DNA of 43,374 nucleotides from an uncultured Collinsella sp. (GTDB lineage: Bacteria > Actinomycetota > Coriobacteriia > Coriobacteriales > Coriobacteriaceae), in NCBI GenBank assembly GCA_958427895.1, contig CAUADW010000007.1, forward strand, positions 1 to 43,374, in the 5' to 3' direction. This document shows, in pieces, positions 7,536 through 16,352 of the stretch (the stretch's first letter is position 1; every line of letters begins with the position of its first letter). The notes below the pieces were generated by a model. It saw nothing but the letters and a program-made list of their open reading frames with translations, did no database searches and had not been told where the DNA came from. A program made the position numbers and the translations under genes.

Positions 7536-7566
7536 ATGTGACAAAGGGGCAGCCCCTTTGTCACAT
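7536..7566. repeat. REP-like palindrome, 14-bp perfect stem
   Basis: ATGTGACAAAGGGG pairs perfectly with CCCCTTTGTCACAT around the loop CAG. The arms are almost identical to the copy at 6785-6815, so the two bracket the MITE-like element and the small toxin-like gene as a pair 750 bp apart. Confidence 0.78.
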
Positions 7567-7591
7567 CCCAAATATTGCCTTTACGTGTTGA

Positions 7592-7636
7592 TGCACACGG
7601 TGTGCAATAATACTCGCACTGTGCAATAGCGCACAG
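7592..7636 (+). promoter_or_regulatory. Probable TetR-type operator region
   Basis: A perfect 15-bp palindrome TGCACAC-G-GTGTGCA (7592-7606) is followed by a second inverted pair CTGTGC...GCACAG (7619-7636). The 9-mer TGTGCAATA occurs twice in direct orientation, 19 bases apart (7601 and 7620), about two helical turns. AATAAT at 7606 fits an extended -10. The arrangement directly upstream of a TetR-family gene suggests autoregulation of the downstream operon. Confidence 0.55.
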
Positions 7637-7657
7637 GTTGAGTAACAAGGAGGACGC

Positions 7658-8368
7658 TTGTCCCAGCTCGAGAAATGCGATCGCCGGTCCCTTCGCTCGC
7701 AGCGTGCCCTTCGCCAGGCACTTGCCAGCGAGCTTGCCGAAAGCGGCGACCTTTCACGCATTAATGTCGCGTCGCTCACCGAACGCGCTGGCCTTACGCG
7801 CCGCACGTTCTATTCGCACTATCGCGATATTCCCGACTTTATCAATCAAATCGAGGACGGCTTGCTGGCCGAGATCCGTGAGCGCATTGAGCTCATCACC
7901 GCAGCTCAGCTGCCCGACCTCTATCACAACATCGATGAGCTCGAGCCGGCGCCCGGTTCGGTTGAGCTGCTGCGTTATCTTGCGGCCAACCGCGACTTAA
8001 TCGGTGCGCTGCTGGGTCCGGGCGGCGACCAGGCCTTCATTAAAAGGATCATCGACACCGCTCGTGAGGCCGTGGTGCCGCGTGCGCAGACGGGCATTTT
8101 GGGCCTGGCGCTGGGCACGTTCTTTGACTACTACGTCACCTACGTCGTGAGTGCCGAGGTCGGCCTAATTCAGCGCTGGTTTGAGCGTGGGCTCACCGAA
8201 TCGCCCGAGGCCATGGCGCGTATTATGACGGTTATCGCTTTTGTGCGTCCCGGCGACTTATATGGCCAACCCATCGATATCAACGTGCCGGAATACGGCT
8301 TGAAGCTATTGAACCTGCAGCTCGAGGATGCGGCCGACACCGTCGCAACCGTCGAGTCCAACAACTAA
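7658..8368 (+). CDS. TetR/AcrR-family transcriptional regulator
   Basis: A 236-residue one-component repressor. The N-terminal TetR DNA-binding domain is clear: INVASLTERAGLTRRTFYSHYRD holds the helix-turn-helix around residues 32-55 and ends in the usual YxHF-like YSHYRD. The rest is an all-helical ligand or dimer domain of no recognised specificity. It starts at TTG, directed by AAGGAGG 4 bases upstream. It lies 12 bp before the giant activase/dehydratase gene with no terminator between them, so it probably controls its own operon through the palindromes at 7592-7636. An acyl-CoA or related ligand would make sense but is inference. Confidence 0.85.
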   Translation: MSQLEKCDRRSLRSQRALRQALASELAESGDLSRINVASLTERAGLTRRTFYSHYRDIPDFINQIEDGLLAEIRERIELITAAQLPDLYHNIDELEPAPGSVELLRYLAANRDLIGALLGPGGDQAFIKRIIDTAREAVVPRAQTGILGLALGTFFDYYVTYVVSAEVGLIQRWFERGLTESPEAMARIMTVIAFVRPGDLYGQPIDINVPEYGLKLLNLQLEDAADTVATVESNN

Positions 8369-8380
8369 GAGGAGAGACAG

Positions 8381-11300
8381 ATGAGCAAACTCGTCGAGGG
8401 CATCAAGGACCGCATGGTCGTTGCCGCACGCGAGGCCGCGCCCGCCGTGGTGGATGCCGCGCAGAAGGCCGCGACCGCAGCTGCCGAGAAAGTTGCCGAG
8501 GCAGTTGCCGATGCCAAGAAAACGGCAGGGGAGACGTCCGTCGCTAGCGAGTCCGCCATCGCCGCTGAGCCCCTAGCCGCCGCTCACGCCCCCGAAGGCG
8601 CGATCTTCAACCCCGAGGCCGCCCGCGGCAAGCTGCACCTGGGCATCGACGTGGGCTCCACCACCGTTAAGCTCGCCGTGCTCAACGACGATAACCAGAT
8701 CGTCTACGCCAAGTACCAGCGCCACCACACCGACGTCCGTGCCTGCGCCCGCGACCTGTTCGAGGGCGCTGCGACCGTGCTGCCGACGGCCCAGATGACC
8801 TGCGCCATCACCGGCTCGGGCGGCCTTCTGCTGTCCCAGTGGCTCGACCTGGAGTTTGTCCAGGAGGTCATCGCCAGTAAGCGTGCCGTCGAGACCCTCA
8901 TCCCGGCCACCGATGTCGCTATCGAGCTGGGCGGCGAGGACGCCAAGATCATCTACTTCGATAACGGCATCGAGCAGCGCATGAACGGCACCTGCGCCGG
9001 CGGCACGGGTGCGTTCATCGACCAGATGGCCACTCTGCTGCACACCGATGCCAGCGGCCTTAACGAGCTCGCGGCCAATGCCACCACCATCTATCCCATC
9101 GCCAGCCGGTGCGGTGTTTTTGCCAAGACCGACGTGCAGCCGCTGCTCAACGAGGGCGCCCGCCCCGAGGACGTGGCTGCCTCCATCTTCCAGGCTGTCG
9201 TGACCCAGACCATCTCGGGCCTGGCATGCGGCCGTCCCATCCGCGGCAACGTCGCCTTCCTGGGCGGCCCGCTGCAGTACCTCTCCGAGCTGCGCCACCG
9301 CTTCTACCTCACGCTCAACCTGGACGAGGAGCACCGTATCGTGCCCCAAAACGCCCACCTGTTTGTGGCGAGCGGCGCCGCCATGGCGCACGAGTCCAAC
9401 AAGCTCAGCACGTTCCCGCAGCTCATCGAGGCCATCGACAGCTTAGGCGACACACAGGGTGCCGAGGTCGAGCGCCTGGATCCGCTCTTTGCCACCGACG
9501 AGGACTTTGCCGAGTTCAAAACCCGCCACGACCAGGAAGTCGTCCCCAAGGGCAAGCTCGACGGCTACACCGGCCGCGTGTTCATCGGTATCGACGCCGG
9601 CTCCACCACCATGAAGGCCGCGCTCGTGGGCGAGGACGGCCAGCTGTTGCACACCTGGTACGGTAACAACAACGGCGACATCCTGGGCACGGCCAAGGTC
9701 ATCATGGCCGATTTCTACAACCACATCCCCGCGGGCTGCACCATCGGCCACGTGACCACCACGGGCTACGGTGAGGCGCTGCTCATCGAGGCCCTCAAGG
9801 CCGACTCCGGCGAGATCGAGACCGTCGCGCACCTGCGCGGCGCCAAGGCGTTCCTGCCCGGCGTCGAGTTCATTCTGGACATTGGCGGCCAGGACATGAA
9901 GTGTCTGCGCGTCAAGGACGGCGTTATCGAGCACATCATGCTCAACGAGGCCTGCTCGTCGGGTTGCGGCAGCTTTATCGAGAGCTTCGCCGTCTCTATG
10001 AACATGGACGTGCGCGCGTTCGCCAACGCCGCCATCCATGCCAAGGCTCCGGTCGACCTGGGCAGTCGCTGCACGGTCTTTATGAACTCGCGCGTCAAGC
10101 AGGCGCAAAAGGAAGGCGCCACGGTGGGCGACATCGCGGCCGGCCTGTCCTATTCCGTCATCAAGAATGCCCTGTTCAAGGTCATTAAGCTGCGCGACCC
10201 CAAGGAGATCGGCAGCCAGGTGATCGTTCAGGGCGGCACCTTTATGTCCGATGCCACGCTGCGCGCATTTGAGCAACTCACGGGCGTTCACGCCGTGCGT
10301 CCCGACATCGCCGGCTGCATGGGCGCCTATGGTGCGGCCCTGCTCGCCCGCGATCGCGCCGGCGCCGACGGCACCTCGACCATCCTCTCGGCCGAGGACA
10401 TCGCGCACCTCACCGTGACGCAAAAGCATGTCCGCTGCGGCCGTTGCTCCAACAACTGCCAGCTTACCGTCAACGACTTTGGCGGCGGTAGGCGCTTCAT
10501 TACCGGTAACCGCTGCGAGAAGGGTGCCGGCCACAAAAAGCAAAAGACCGAGGCTCCCAACCTCTTCAAAAAGAAAAACGAGCTGCTTTTTAACCGCGAG
10601 GCGCTGAGCCCCGACGAGGCGCCGCGCGGCACCGTCGGCATCCCGCGCGCGCTCAACATGTACGAGAACTACCCCTTCTGGCACGCGTTCTTTACGCGCC
10701 TGGGCTTTAGCGTGCAGCTGTCCGACCAGTCGAGCAAGAAGACCTACCAGGCGGGCATCGAGTCCATGCCGTCCGAGAGCGTGTGCTACCCGGCCAAGAT
10801 GAGCCACGGCCACGTGATGAACCTCATCGACCGCGACGTCGACTTTATCTGGATGCCGTGCGTGCGCTGGGAGCGCAAGGAGGATCCGACCGCCGGCAAC
10901 TGCTACAACTGCCCCATCGTCATGAGCTACCCCACGGCGCTGGCGCTCAATATTGACGAGATTCGCGAGCAGAGCATCGAGTTCCTGTATCCGTTTGTGC
11001 CCTATCACGACAAGACCGAGCTCAAGCGCCGCCTGTACCAGGTGCTCGCCGTCGACCGCGTGGCCGATGCCGAGGCTGGTCGCGGTCGCGTGCGCGGTCC
11101 CAAGATCACGCGCTCCGAGGTCGATGCCGCCGTCAACGCTGCCTTTGAGGCCGATGCGCGTTTCCACGAGGACATCCAGACGATGGGCGAGGAGGCCCTT
11201 AAGTGGGTCGAGGACCACGGCGGCCACGGTATCGTACTCGCCGGCCGTCCTTACCACAACGACCCCGAGATCAACCACGCCCTGCCTGAGCTTATCTCGA

Positions 11301-13162
11301 GCTTTGGCTTTGCAGTCTTTACCGAGGACTCGCTTGCGCATCTGGTAAAGCCCGAGCGTCCGATTCGCGTCGTCGACCAGTGGATGTACCACAGCCGCCT
11401 GTACGCCGTCGCCCGTTTTGTGACGATGCGCAACGATTTGGACCTGATTCAGCTCAACTCCTTCGGCTGCGGCCTGGACGCTCTGACCACCGACCAGGTG
11501 CAGGAGATCCTGGAGGCCAGCGGCAAGATCTACACCGTGCTCAAGATCGACGAGGTGTCCAACTTGGGCGCCGCGCGTATCCGTATTCGCTCGCTCATGG
11601 CGGCGCTCAAGGACCAGGAGGCCGAGCGCTTGGCCGAGGCTACGGCCGCGGGCGAGACTTACGAGCAGGGCGATGCCGCGCCGGTGGCGCCCTCCACGGA
11701 TGCCCCCGCGTTCGCGAGCCACAAGTATACGTTCGAGGCGCAGCGCGAGAGTGCCTCGACCGCATGGCCCAAGGTACCCTTTACCGAGCAGATGCGCGAG
11801 GAGGGCTACACCATCCTGTGCCCGCAGATGGCGCCGATCCACTTTGACCTGGTCAAAGAGGTGTTCCGCGGTGCCGGCTACAACCTGGAGTTGCTGCCCT
11901 CGACCGACCACGACGCCGTCGAGGCCGGCCTGCGCTATGTGAACAACGACATCTGCTATCCGTCGATTCTGGTGACGGGCCAGATCATGGAGGCCATCGA
12001 GAGCGGTCGGTACGACCTGTCCAAGACGGCCGTGGTCATCAGCCAGACCGGCGGCGGCTGCCGTGCCACTAACTACATCGCGCTCATCCGCAAGGCGCTG
12101 CGCGAGAGCGGCCACCCCGAGATTCCGGTAATCTCGCTTTCGGCCGTGGCGCTCGGCGAGGACAACCCCGGCTTTAAGGTTACGCCGGCGCTGCTTAAGC
12201 AGGCAGTCTACGCGGTGCTCTTTGGCGACGTGATGATGCAGATGCTCTACCGCTGCCGCCCGTACGAGGCCACGCCCGGCGCCGCCAATGCGCTCTACGA
12301 GGAGTACATGGCGCGCGCCCGCAAGCTGGCGCCCAAGTTTAACCGCCACAACTACACCAAGCTGTGCCGCGAAGCCATCCGCGCGTTCGACACCATGCCG
12401 CTCGTGGGCGAGGGCACCAAGCCGCGCGTGGGCGTGGTCGGCGAGATCTTGGTCAAGTTCCACCCCACGGCCAACAACCACGTGGTCGACGTTATCGAGC
12501 GCGAGGGCTGCGAGGCCGTGGTACCGGGCCTGCTCGACTTCTTCCTGTACTCCATGAGCAACGCCGAGCTGCAGAAGGATGAGCTGGGTAGCTCTGCTAC
12601 CACGCGCGCTGGTATGCAGGCGCTCATCAAGCTCGTGGACTGGATGCGAACGCCGGTGGAAGAGATGCTCGAGAAGTCCCGCCGCTTCGAGGCACCCGAG
12701 CGCATCGGCACCATGGCGGACAAGGCCCGCACGGTGCTTTCGGTGTGCAACAACATGGGCGAGGGCTGGCTGCTCACGGCCGAGATGCTCGACCTAATTG
12801 ATCACGGTGCGCCCAACATCATCTGCACGCAGCCCTTCGCGTGCCTGCCCAACCACGTGGTGGGCAAGGCCGTGATCAAGGAGCTGCGCCGCCAGCACCC
12901 CGAGAGCAACATTGTCGCGGTGGACTACGACCCCGGTGCATCCGAGGTCAACCAGCTCAACCGCATTAAGCTCATGATCAGCGTGGCTAAGGAAAACATG
13001 CGCGCCGGTAAGGGCTTTAAGCTCGAGAAGGTGGCGCCGCTCGCGATGGATGAGGTCACCGGCCAGATGCGTGCCCACGATGGCTGCGTGAGCTGCGGGT
13101 CGGCCAGCGAGGAGGCCGTTGCATCGGTCGCCAAGCGTCTGGGACGCGGCATTAAGAAGTAG
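8381..13162 (+). CDS. Giant fused CoA-substrate activase / 2-hydroxyacyl-CoA dehydratase-like protein
   Basis: A 1593-residue cytoplasmic iron-sulfur protein. Residues 1-80 are an Ala-rich helical lead. Two BadF/BcrA-type ASKHA ATPase domains follow: LGIDVGSTT (about 87-95) with GTCAGGTGAF, and FIGIDAGSTT (401-410) with EACSSGCGSF. The Cys pattern CGRCSNNC lies near 686-693. A DUF2229-like dehydratase part starts near 753 (GIPRALNMYENYPF) with several conserved Cys, and a D-component-like part includes CYPSILVTGQ (about 1192). CVSCGS lies close to the end. In characterised systems the activase uses ATP to push a low-potential electron into a separate dehydratase; here both are on one chain. 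Such fusions are widespread in anaerobes with no settled substrate. Co-transcribed with tetR and ended by a strong terminator. Confidence 0.88.
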   Translation: MSKLVEGIKDRMVVAAREAAPAVVDAAQKAATAAAEKVAEAVADAKKTAGETSVASESAIAAEPLAAAHAPEGAIFNPEAARGKLHLGIDVGSTTVKLAVLNDDNQIVYAKYQRHHTDVRACARDLFEGAATVLPTAQMTCAITGSGGLLLSQWLDLEFVQEVIASKRAVETLIPATDVAIELGGEDAKIIYFDNGIEQRMNGTCAGGTGAFIDQMATLLHTDASGLNELAANATTIYPIASRCGVFAKTDVQPLLNEGARPEDVAASIFQAVVTQTISGLACGRPIRGNVAFLGGPLQYLSELRHRFYLTLNLDEEHRIVPQNAHLFVASGAAMAHESNKLSTFPQLIEAIDSLGDTQGAEVERLDPLFATDEDFAEFKTRHDQEVVPKGKLDGYTGRVFIGIDAGSTTMKAALVGEDGQLLHTWYGNNNGDILGTAKVIMADFYNHIPAGCTIGHVTTTGYGEALLIEALKADSGEIETVAHLRGAKAFLPGVEFILDIGGQDMKCLRVKDGVIEHIMLNEACSSGCGSFIESFAVSMNMDVRAFANAAIHAKAPVDLGSRCTVFMNSRVKQAQKEGATVGDIAAGLSYSVIKNALFKVIKLRDPKEIGSQVIVQGGTFMSDATLRAFEQLTGVHAVRPDIAGCMGAYGAALLARDRAGADGTSTILSAEDIAHLTVTQKHVRCGRCSNNCQLTVNDFGGGRRFITGNRCEKGAGHKKQKTEAPNLFKKKNELLFNREALSPDEAPRGTVGIPRALNMYENYPFWHAFFTRLGFSVQLSDQSSKKTYQAGIESMPSESVCYPAKMSHGHVMNLIDRDVDFIWMPCVRWERKEDPTAGNCYNCPIVMSYPTALALNIDEIREQSIEFLYPFVPYHDKTELKRRLYQVLAVDRVADAEAGRGRVRGPKITRSEVDAAVNAAFEADARFHEDIQTMGEEALKWVEDHGGHGIVLAGRPYHNDPEINHALPELISSFGFAVFTEDSLAHLVKPERPIRVVDQWMYHSRLYAVARFVTMRNDLDLIQLNSFGCGLDALTTDQVQEILEASGKIYTVLKIDEVSNLGAARIRIRSLMAALKDQEAERLAEATAAGETYEQGDAAPVAPSTDAPAFASHKYTFEAQRESASTAWPKVPFTEQMREEGYTILCPQMAPIHFDLVKEVFRGAGYNLELLPSTDHDAVEAGLRYVNNDICYPSILVTGQIMEAIESGRYDLSKTAVVISQTGGGCRATNYIALIRKALRESGHPEIPVISLSAVALGEDNPGFKVTPALLKQAVYAVLFGDVMMQMLYRCRPYEATPGAANALYEEYMARARKLAPKFNRHNYTKLCREAIRAFDTMPLVGEGTKPRVGVVGEILVKFHPTANNHVVDVIEREGCEAVVPGLLDFFLYSMSNAELQKDELGSSATTRAGMQALIKLVDWMRTPVEEMLEKSRRFEAPERIGTMADKARTVLSVCNNMGEGWLLTAEMLDLIDHGAPNIICTQPFACLPNHVVGKAVIKELRRQHPESNIVAVDYDPGASEVNQLNRIKLMISVAKENMRAGKGFKLEKVAPLAMDEVTGQMRAHDGCVSCGSASEEAVASVAKRLGRGIKK

Positions 13163-13190
13163 TTGGCCTACTTCGAGCCGGATATAAGAC

Positions 13191-13228
13191 AAACGGGTGG
13201 TAGTCGTACCGGCTACCACCCGTTTTTG
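13191..13228 (+). terminator. Rho-independent terminator of the tetR-dehydratase operon
   Basis: A perfect 13-bp stem (AAACGGGTGGTAG with CTACCACCCGTTT) around a 9-base loop, running straight into a T-run, 29 bases after the stop codon. Confidence 0.92.
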
Positions 13229-13372
13229 CTGGACATGGAACCCTGAGATAATGAACATATGTAGCCGTTCGCCGCAAATTACCGTCCGTTTATAGAACCC
13301 GCCCCCGGCTCGCGGCCTCCTTACGGTTGAATAAATACACATCTATGGAATTACGTAAGAGAGGACCGTCCC

Positions 13373-14332
13373 ATGAGCTACAAGACCGTTTGCGTCGCCG
13401 GCGGTGGCGTGCTGGGAAGCCAGATTGCCTTTCAGGCTGCCTACTGCGGCTTTGATGTAACGATTTGGCTGCGCAGCGAGGGCAGCATCGGCCGCACCCA
13501 GCCCAAGATCGATCATGTGCGCGAGGAGTACATCGCGGCAATCGAGGGTATGGCGGACGGCACGGGCGAGTGGTGCTCCGGTATCGCCGATAGCGGCAAG
13601 CCCTTCGACAAAGAGGCGGCACTCGCCGCCGTTGAGCGCGCCTACTCCACACTCAAGCTAGAGCTCGATCTTGCCAAGGCAGTGGCCGACGCCGATTTGG
13701 TCATCGAGTCTATGGCTGAGGATACCCAGGCAAAGATCGACTTCTACAAAAAGCTCGCCCCGGTTCTCCCGCAAAAGACCGTCGTCGTGACCAACTCCTC
13801 CACGCTGCTACCGAGCACCTTTGCCAAGTACACTGGCCGCCCCGAGAAGTACCTGTCGCTGCACTTTGCCAACTCCATCTGGAAGAACAACATGACCGAG
13901 GTCATGGCTCAGGACCAGACTGACAAGCGCTACTTCGACGAGCTCGTCGACTTCGCCAACGACATTCGCATGCTGGCGCTTCCCGTCAACAAGGAAAAGA
14001 ACGGCTACCTGCTCAACTCCATGCTGGTGCCGTGGCTGCTTTCGGGCCTGGACCTGTACGTCTCGGGCGTCAGCGACCCCAAGAGCATCGACCTCGCGTG
14101 GACGCGCGGCACTGGCGCTCCCAAGGGCCCGTTCCGCGTATTCGACACCGTGGGCATCCAGACGGCGTACAACATCGTTATGCAGTATCAGAAGGTCCCG
14201 GGCCTGGTGAGCCCGCTGCTCAAGAAGATGATGATGCCCTACAACTTTAAGGCCATGGCGTCCGTCTTCAAGCAGATGCTCGACGAAGGCAAGCTGGGCG
14301 AAAGCTCGGGCGAGGGTTTCTTCAAGTACTAA
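13373..14332 (+). CDS. 3-hydroxyacyl-CoA dehydrogenase
   Basis: NAD-dependent dehydrogenase of 319 residues that interconverts 3-hydroxyacyl-CoA and 3-oxoacyl-CoA. An N-terminal Rossmann fold shows VAGGGVLGSQIA (about 8-19). The Glu/Ser of VIESMAED and TNSSTLLPS and the His of LSLHFANS match the family active site, although the usual HFFNP reads HFANS. The C-terminal dimer domain ends with GEGFFKY, matching the standard GxGFYxY end. The ATG follows AGAGAGGA. It lies downstream of the dehydratase-like gene but beyond a terminator, so it is probably a separate unit in the same CoA-ester theme, such as a fermentative or amino-acid pathway. Confidence 0.87.
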   Translation: MSYKTVCVAGGGVLGSQIAFQAAYCGFDVTIWLRSEGSIGRTQPKIDHVREEYIAAIEGMADGTGEWCSGIADSGKPFDKEAALAAVERAYSTLKLELDLAKAVADADLVIESMAEDTQAKIDFYKKLAPVLPQKTVVVTNSSTLLPSTFAKYTGRPEKYLSLHFANSIWKNNMTEVMAQDQTDKRYFDELVDFANDIRMLALPVNKEKNGYLLNSMLVPWLLSGLDLYVSGVSDPKSIDLAWTRGTGAPKGPFRVFDTVGIQTAYNIVMQYQKVPGLVSPLLKKMMMPYNFKAMASVFKQMLDEGKLGESSGEGFFKY

Positions 14333-14372
14333 AAAATGACCTCTCGGGGACGGAGGAAAACGGATCATTTTC
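14331..14372. repeat. Palindromic repeat with GGGGACGGAGG core
   Basis: AAAATGA near 14333 pairs with TCATTTT near 14365-14371 around a core containing CGGGGACGGAGGAAAACGG. It lies directly after the dehydrogenase stop. The GGGACGG core and A/T-rich palindromic ends resemble a second REP-like family, distinct from the GGGACAG copies. It may also act as a terminator. Confidence 0.45.
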
Positions 14373-14419
14373 GGCCGCCAACAGTGAGAAGATGGACCCA
14401 GAAATAGAAAGGAGCGGCA

Positions 14420-14891
14420 ATGGGCCGGCTCGGGCTTTGAGGACAAGCTGCTGCAAGCTCAGGGCGATTTTTCGCTCAACGCGGGCCAGCACAGCGTGAC
14501 CTATCTGCCAAACGACGAGACGACCGCGACTGGTCGCTACCAGGTGCTGCTATACGACAACAACTTTGGTGCGGCCGAAAGCTATCCCAAGTTCGACTGG
14601 GGCCAGCTGGGCGCCGCGGTGGTGACCGACTACAGCTGCGGCTCGCATTCGTTTGGGCGCATCTTTACGGTGGACGAGGTGGCACGCACCTACGGGCTCG
14701 AAGACCAGATCGCGGTGCCGTTCTCGGGCTACGTTAGCAGCGTGCAGCGCGTCGGCAATTCGAACAGCATGCTCGTGGCATCGGGTCAGGCCAAGACCTT
14801 CACCGAGTACGATCGCTACGGTCTACCCATCGCCACCTACGAGATGGAAGCCGAAAAGTACATCTACCGCGTGTACAAGTACGAGCTGTAG
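14420..14891 (+). pseudogene. Truncated arylsulfotransferase (C-terminal remnant)
   Basis: The frame from about 14421 reads WAGSGFEDKLL, then an AGQHSVTYL segment, LYDNNFG, a VSSVQRVGNSN stretch and MEAEKYIYRVYKYEL at the end. These resemble the last third of arylsulfate sulfotransferase (AssT), which moves sulfate between phenols and usually has about 500-600 residues. Only about 155 codons remain, with no signal peptide and no N-terminal beta-propeller blades. An ATG at 14420 with a good GAAAGGAG site is in another frame and stops after six codons; the only in-frame start is GTG at 14496, with no ribosome site. The upstream boundary sits next to a REP-like repeat, suggesting deletion or recombination there. 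Sulfotransferase identity is from motif recall. Confidence 0.62.
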
Positions 14892-14905
14892 CGCTGCGTT
14901 CTGCA

Positions 14906-16045
14906 TCACTTCACGTCAAATTCCACGCGATCGAGCTCGGGTACGTTGAGGTCTATGAGCTTGCGGGCGACGTGGCGGTCGTGTGCCCCAAGCGCCTCGC
15001 CTGTCGTCACATGGGCGACAACCTCGCGCTCGACGATGCCCTCTTCCTCGCCCTCGGCAGCCGAGGTCTCGACGGCGACGGTGTAATCCTTAAAGCCCGG
15101 CAGCACCGCGGCAAGCTCGCGCGTGGTTTCGGTGACGCCGTAGCCGTCCTGCACGCCGGCCTGCGCCGAGCCAATGGAACCCGCCGTCATAACAATGCAG
15201 GGGATGGTAAAGATCATCGTGCCCACAATGATGCGGCGGCGCACCTTGCGTGACAGCTCGTTGACCTCGGCGTCTTCTTCGGCGGTCACAATGCCGTCGC
15301 CGTTAAGGTCGCGCTTGAGCGGCACGCGCAGAAGAAGTAGTACGGCTTCGGCCGCGAGTGCGATAAAGACCACGTTGATGCCAAACTCGTAGAGTGCCGA
15401 GAGAAACAGCGACCCGCTTGCGATGGCGATGCCATAGCCCGCCGCGCACAGGGGCGGCATGAGCGCGGTCGCCACGGCCACGCCGGCGATGAGCGTGGCG
15501 GGTTCCTGGTCGCGCGAGTTGCCCAGGCCACCCGCAAAGCCGCCCGCGAGCGCGACGGCAAGGTCCCAAACAGTCGGTGTCGAATTGTCGATGATGGCGG
15601 CCGTGGTGGTGCCAAGGGGCGAGAGCTTAAAGTACAACGTGGACGTGACCAGGCAAAAGGCCATCTGTAGAGCCAAGCTCGCGACGGCCTCAAGGGTGAT
15701 CTCGCGGTCGAGCGTGGCAATACCGTATGCCATGGCAAGGACCGATCCCATAAGCGGGCAGATGAGCATGGCGCCCACGATGGCGATGTCCGAGTCGATA
15801 TCGAGGCCGATGCTCGCGATGAGCATGGCGATGATGAGGATGCATAGGTGGGAGCCGGTCAGGCGTGCCCCGTTTACAAAGCGCTTGCGGATTACGTGGT
15901 AGGACGCGCGACCCTCGCGAATGTTGAATGCGCGCTTTAGGAAGCGGGTGGCGTTCTCCATGGCCTCGCTATGAGCAGGGCGGATGCCGTGGCGCCGGTG
16001 ATGGCGTTCGCGTAGTCGCTTGATCTGTTGTTTGTCGAGTTCCAT
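14906..16045 (-). CDS. DUF389 family membrane protein with EF-hand-like loop
   Basis: A 379-residue integral membrane protein of the DUF389 (TIGR00341-like) family, function unknown. A basic N-terminus (residues 1-60) precedes several hydrophobic helices; motifs include SDIAIVGAMLICPLMGSVLA and the GVAVATALMPPLCAAG segment typical of the family. After the fifth or sixth helix comes DLNGDGIVTAEE, an EF-hand-like calcium loop, then another helix and an acidic C-terminal domain. I chose the ATG at 16045 (MELDKQQ) with GAGGTGG just upstream; the frame runs further upstream but those residues look non-coding. It is divergent from the surface protein gene, and its 3' end is 14 bp from the AssT remnant. 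Confidence 0.78.
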   Translation of the reverse strand: MELDKQQIKRLRERHHRRHGIRPAHSEAMENATRFLKRAFNIREGRASYHVIRKRFVNGARLTGSHLCILIIAMLIASIGLDIDSDIAIVGAMLICPLMGSVLAMAYGIATLDREITLEAVASLALQMAFCLVTSTLYFKLSPLGTTTAAIIDNSTPTVWDLAVALAGGFAGGLGNSRDQEPATLIAGVAVATALMPPLCAAGYGIAIASGSLFLSALYEFGINVVFIALAAEAVLLLLRVPLKRDLNGDGIVTAEEDAEVNELSRKVRRRIIVGTMIFTIPCIVMTAGSIGSAQAGVQDGYGVTETTRELAAVLPGFKDYTVAVETSAAEGEEEGIVEREVVAHVTTGEALGAHDRHVARKLIDLNVPELDRVEFDVK

Positions 16046-16352
16046 GTCCACCTCGTTCCAGCGCGGTCCGCGCAACGCGCCCGTTGTCTTAACTCTACAC
16101 CGTGGCGGGCGGGGTGTCTGTTGGATGCGGAATCCGATAGGGCGGATGACGCGGGAGCAAATGCAAATCACAGGCTCAATTCCATCCCGCGAAAATATGA
16201 TGCACCAGCTCCTTCAAATGTGACGAAATTGTGAAGCACAGGAGCACGAATTTCAAAAAAAACGCTGGTCGCCAATGTTGCGCAACAGAATTCAAAAATC
16301 GACAGCTACCATTTGATACGTATGGATACATCCGTGTCAAAGGGAGAAAGCC
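16046..16352. other. Divergent spacer between DUF389 and surface-protein genes
   Basis: This 307-bp gap should carry promoters for both flanking genes. The half near the surface-protein gene is A/T-rich (16200-16330). I did not find a -35/-10 pair good enough to call and see no gene or strong repeat. Confidence 0.5.

Noticed and set aside
9443..12481. 1012-residue open frame on the minus strand
   Set aside because: Antisense shadow of the giant dehydratase fusion; composition reflects the opposite codons, with no family signature.
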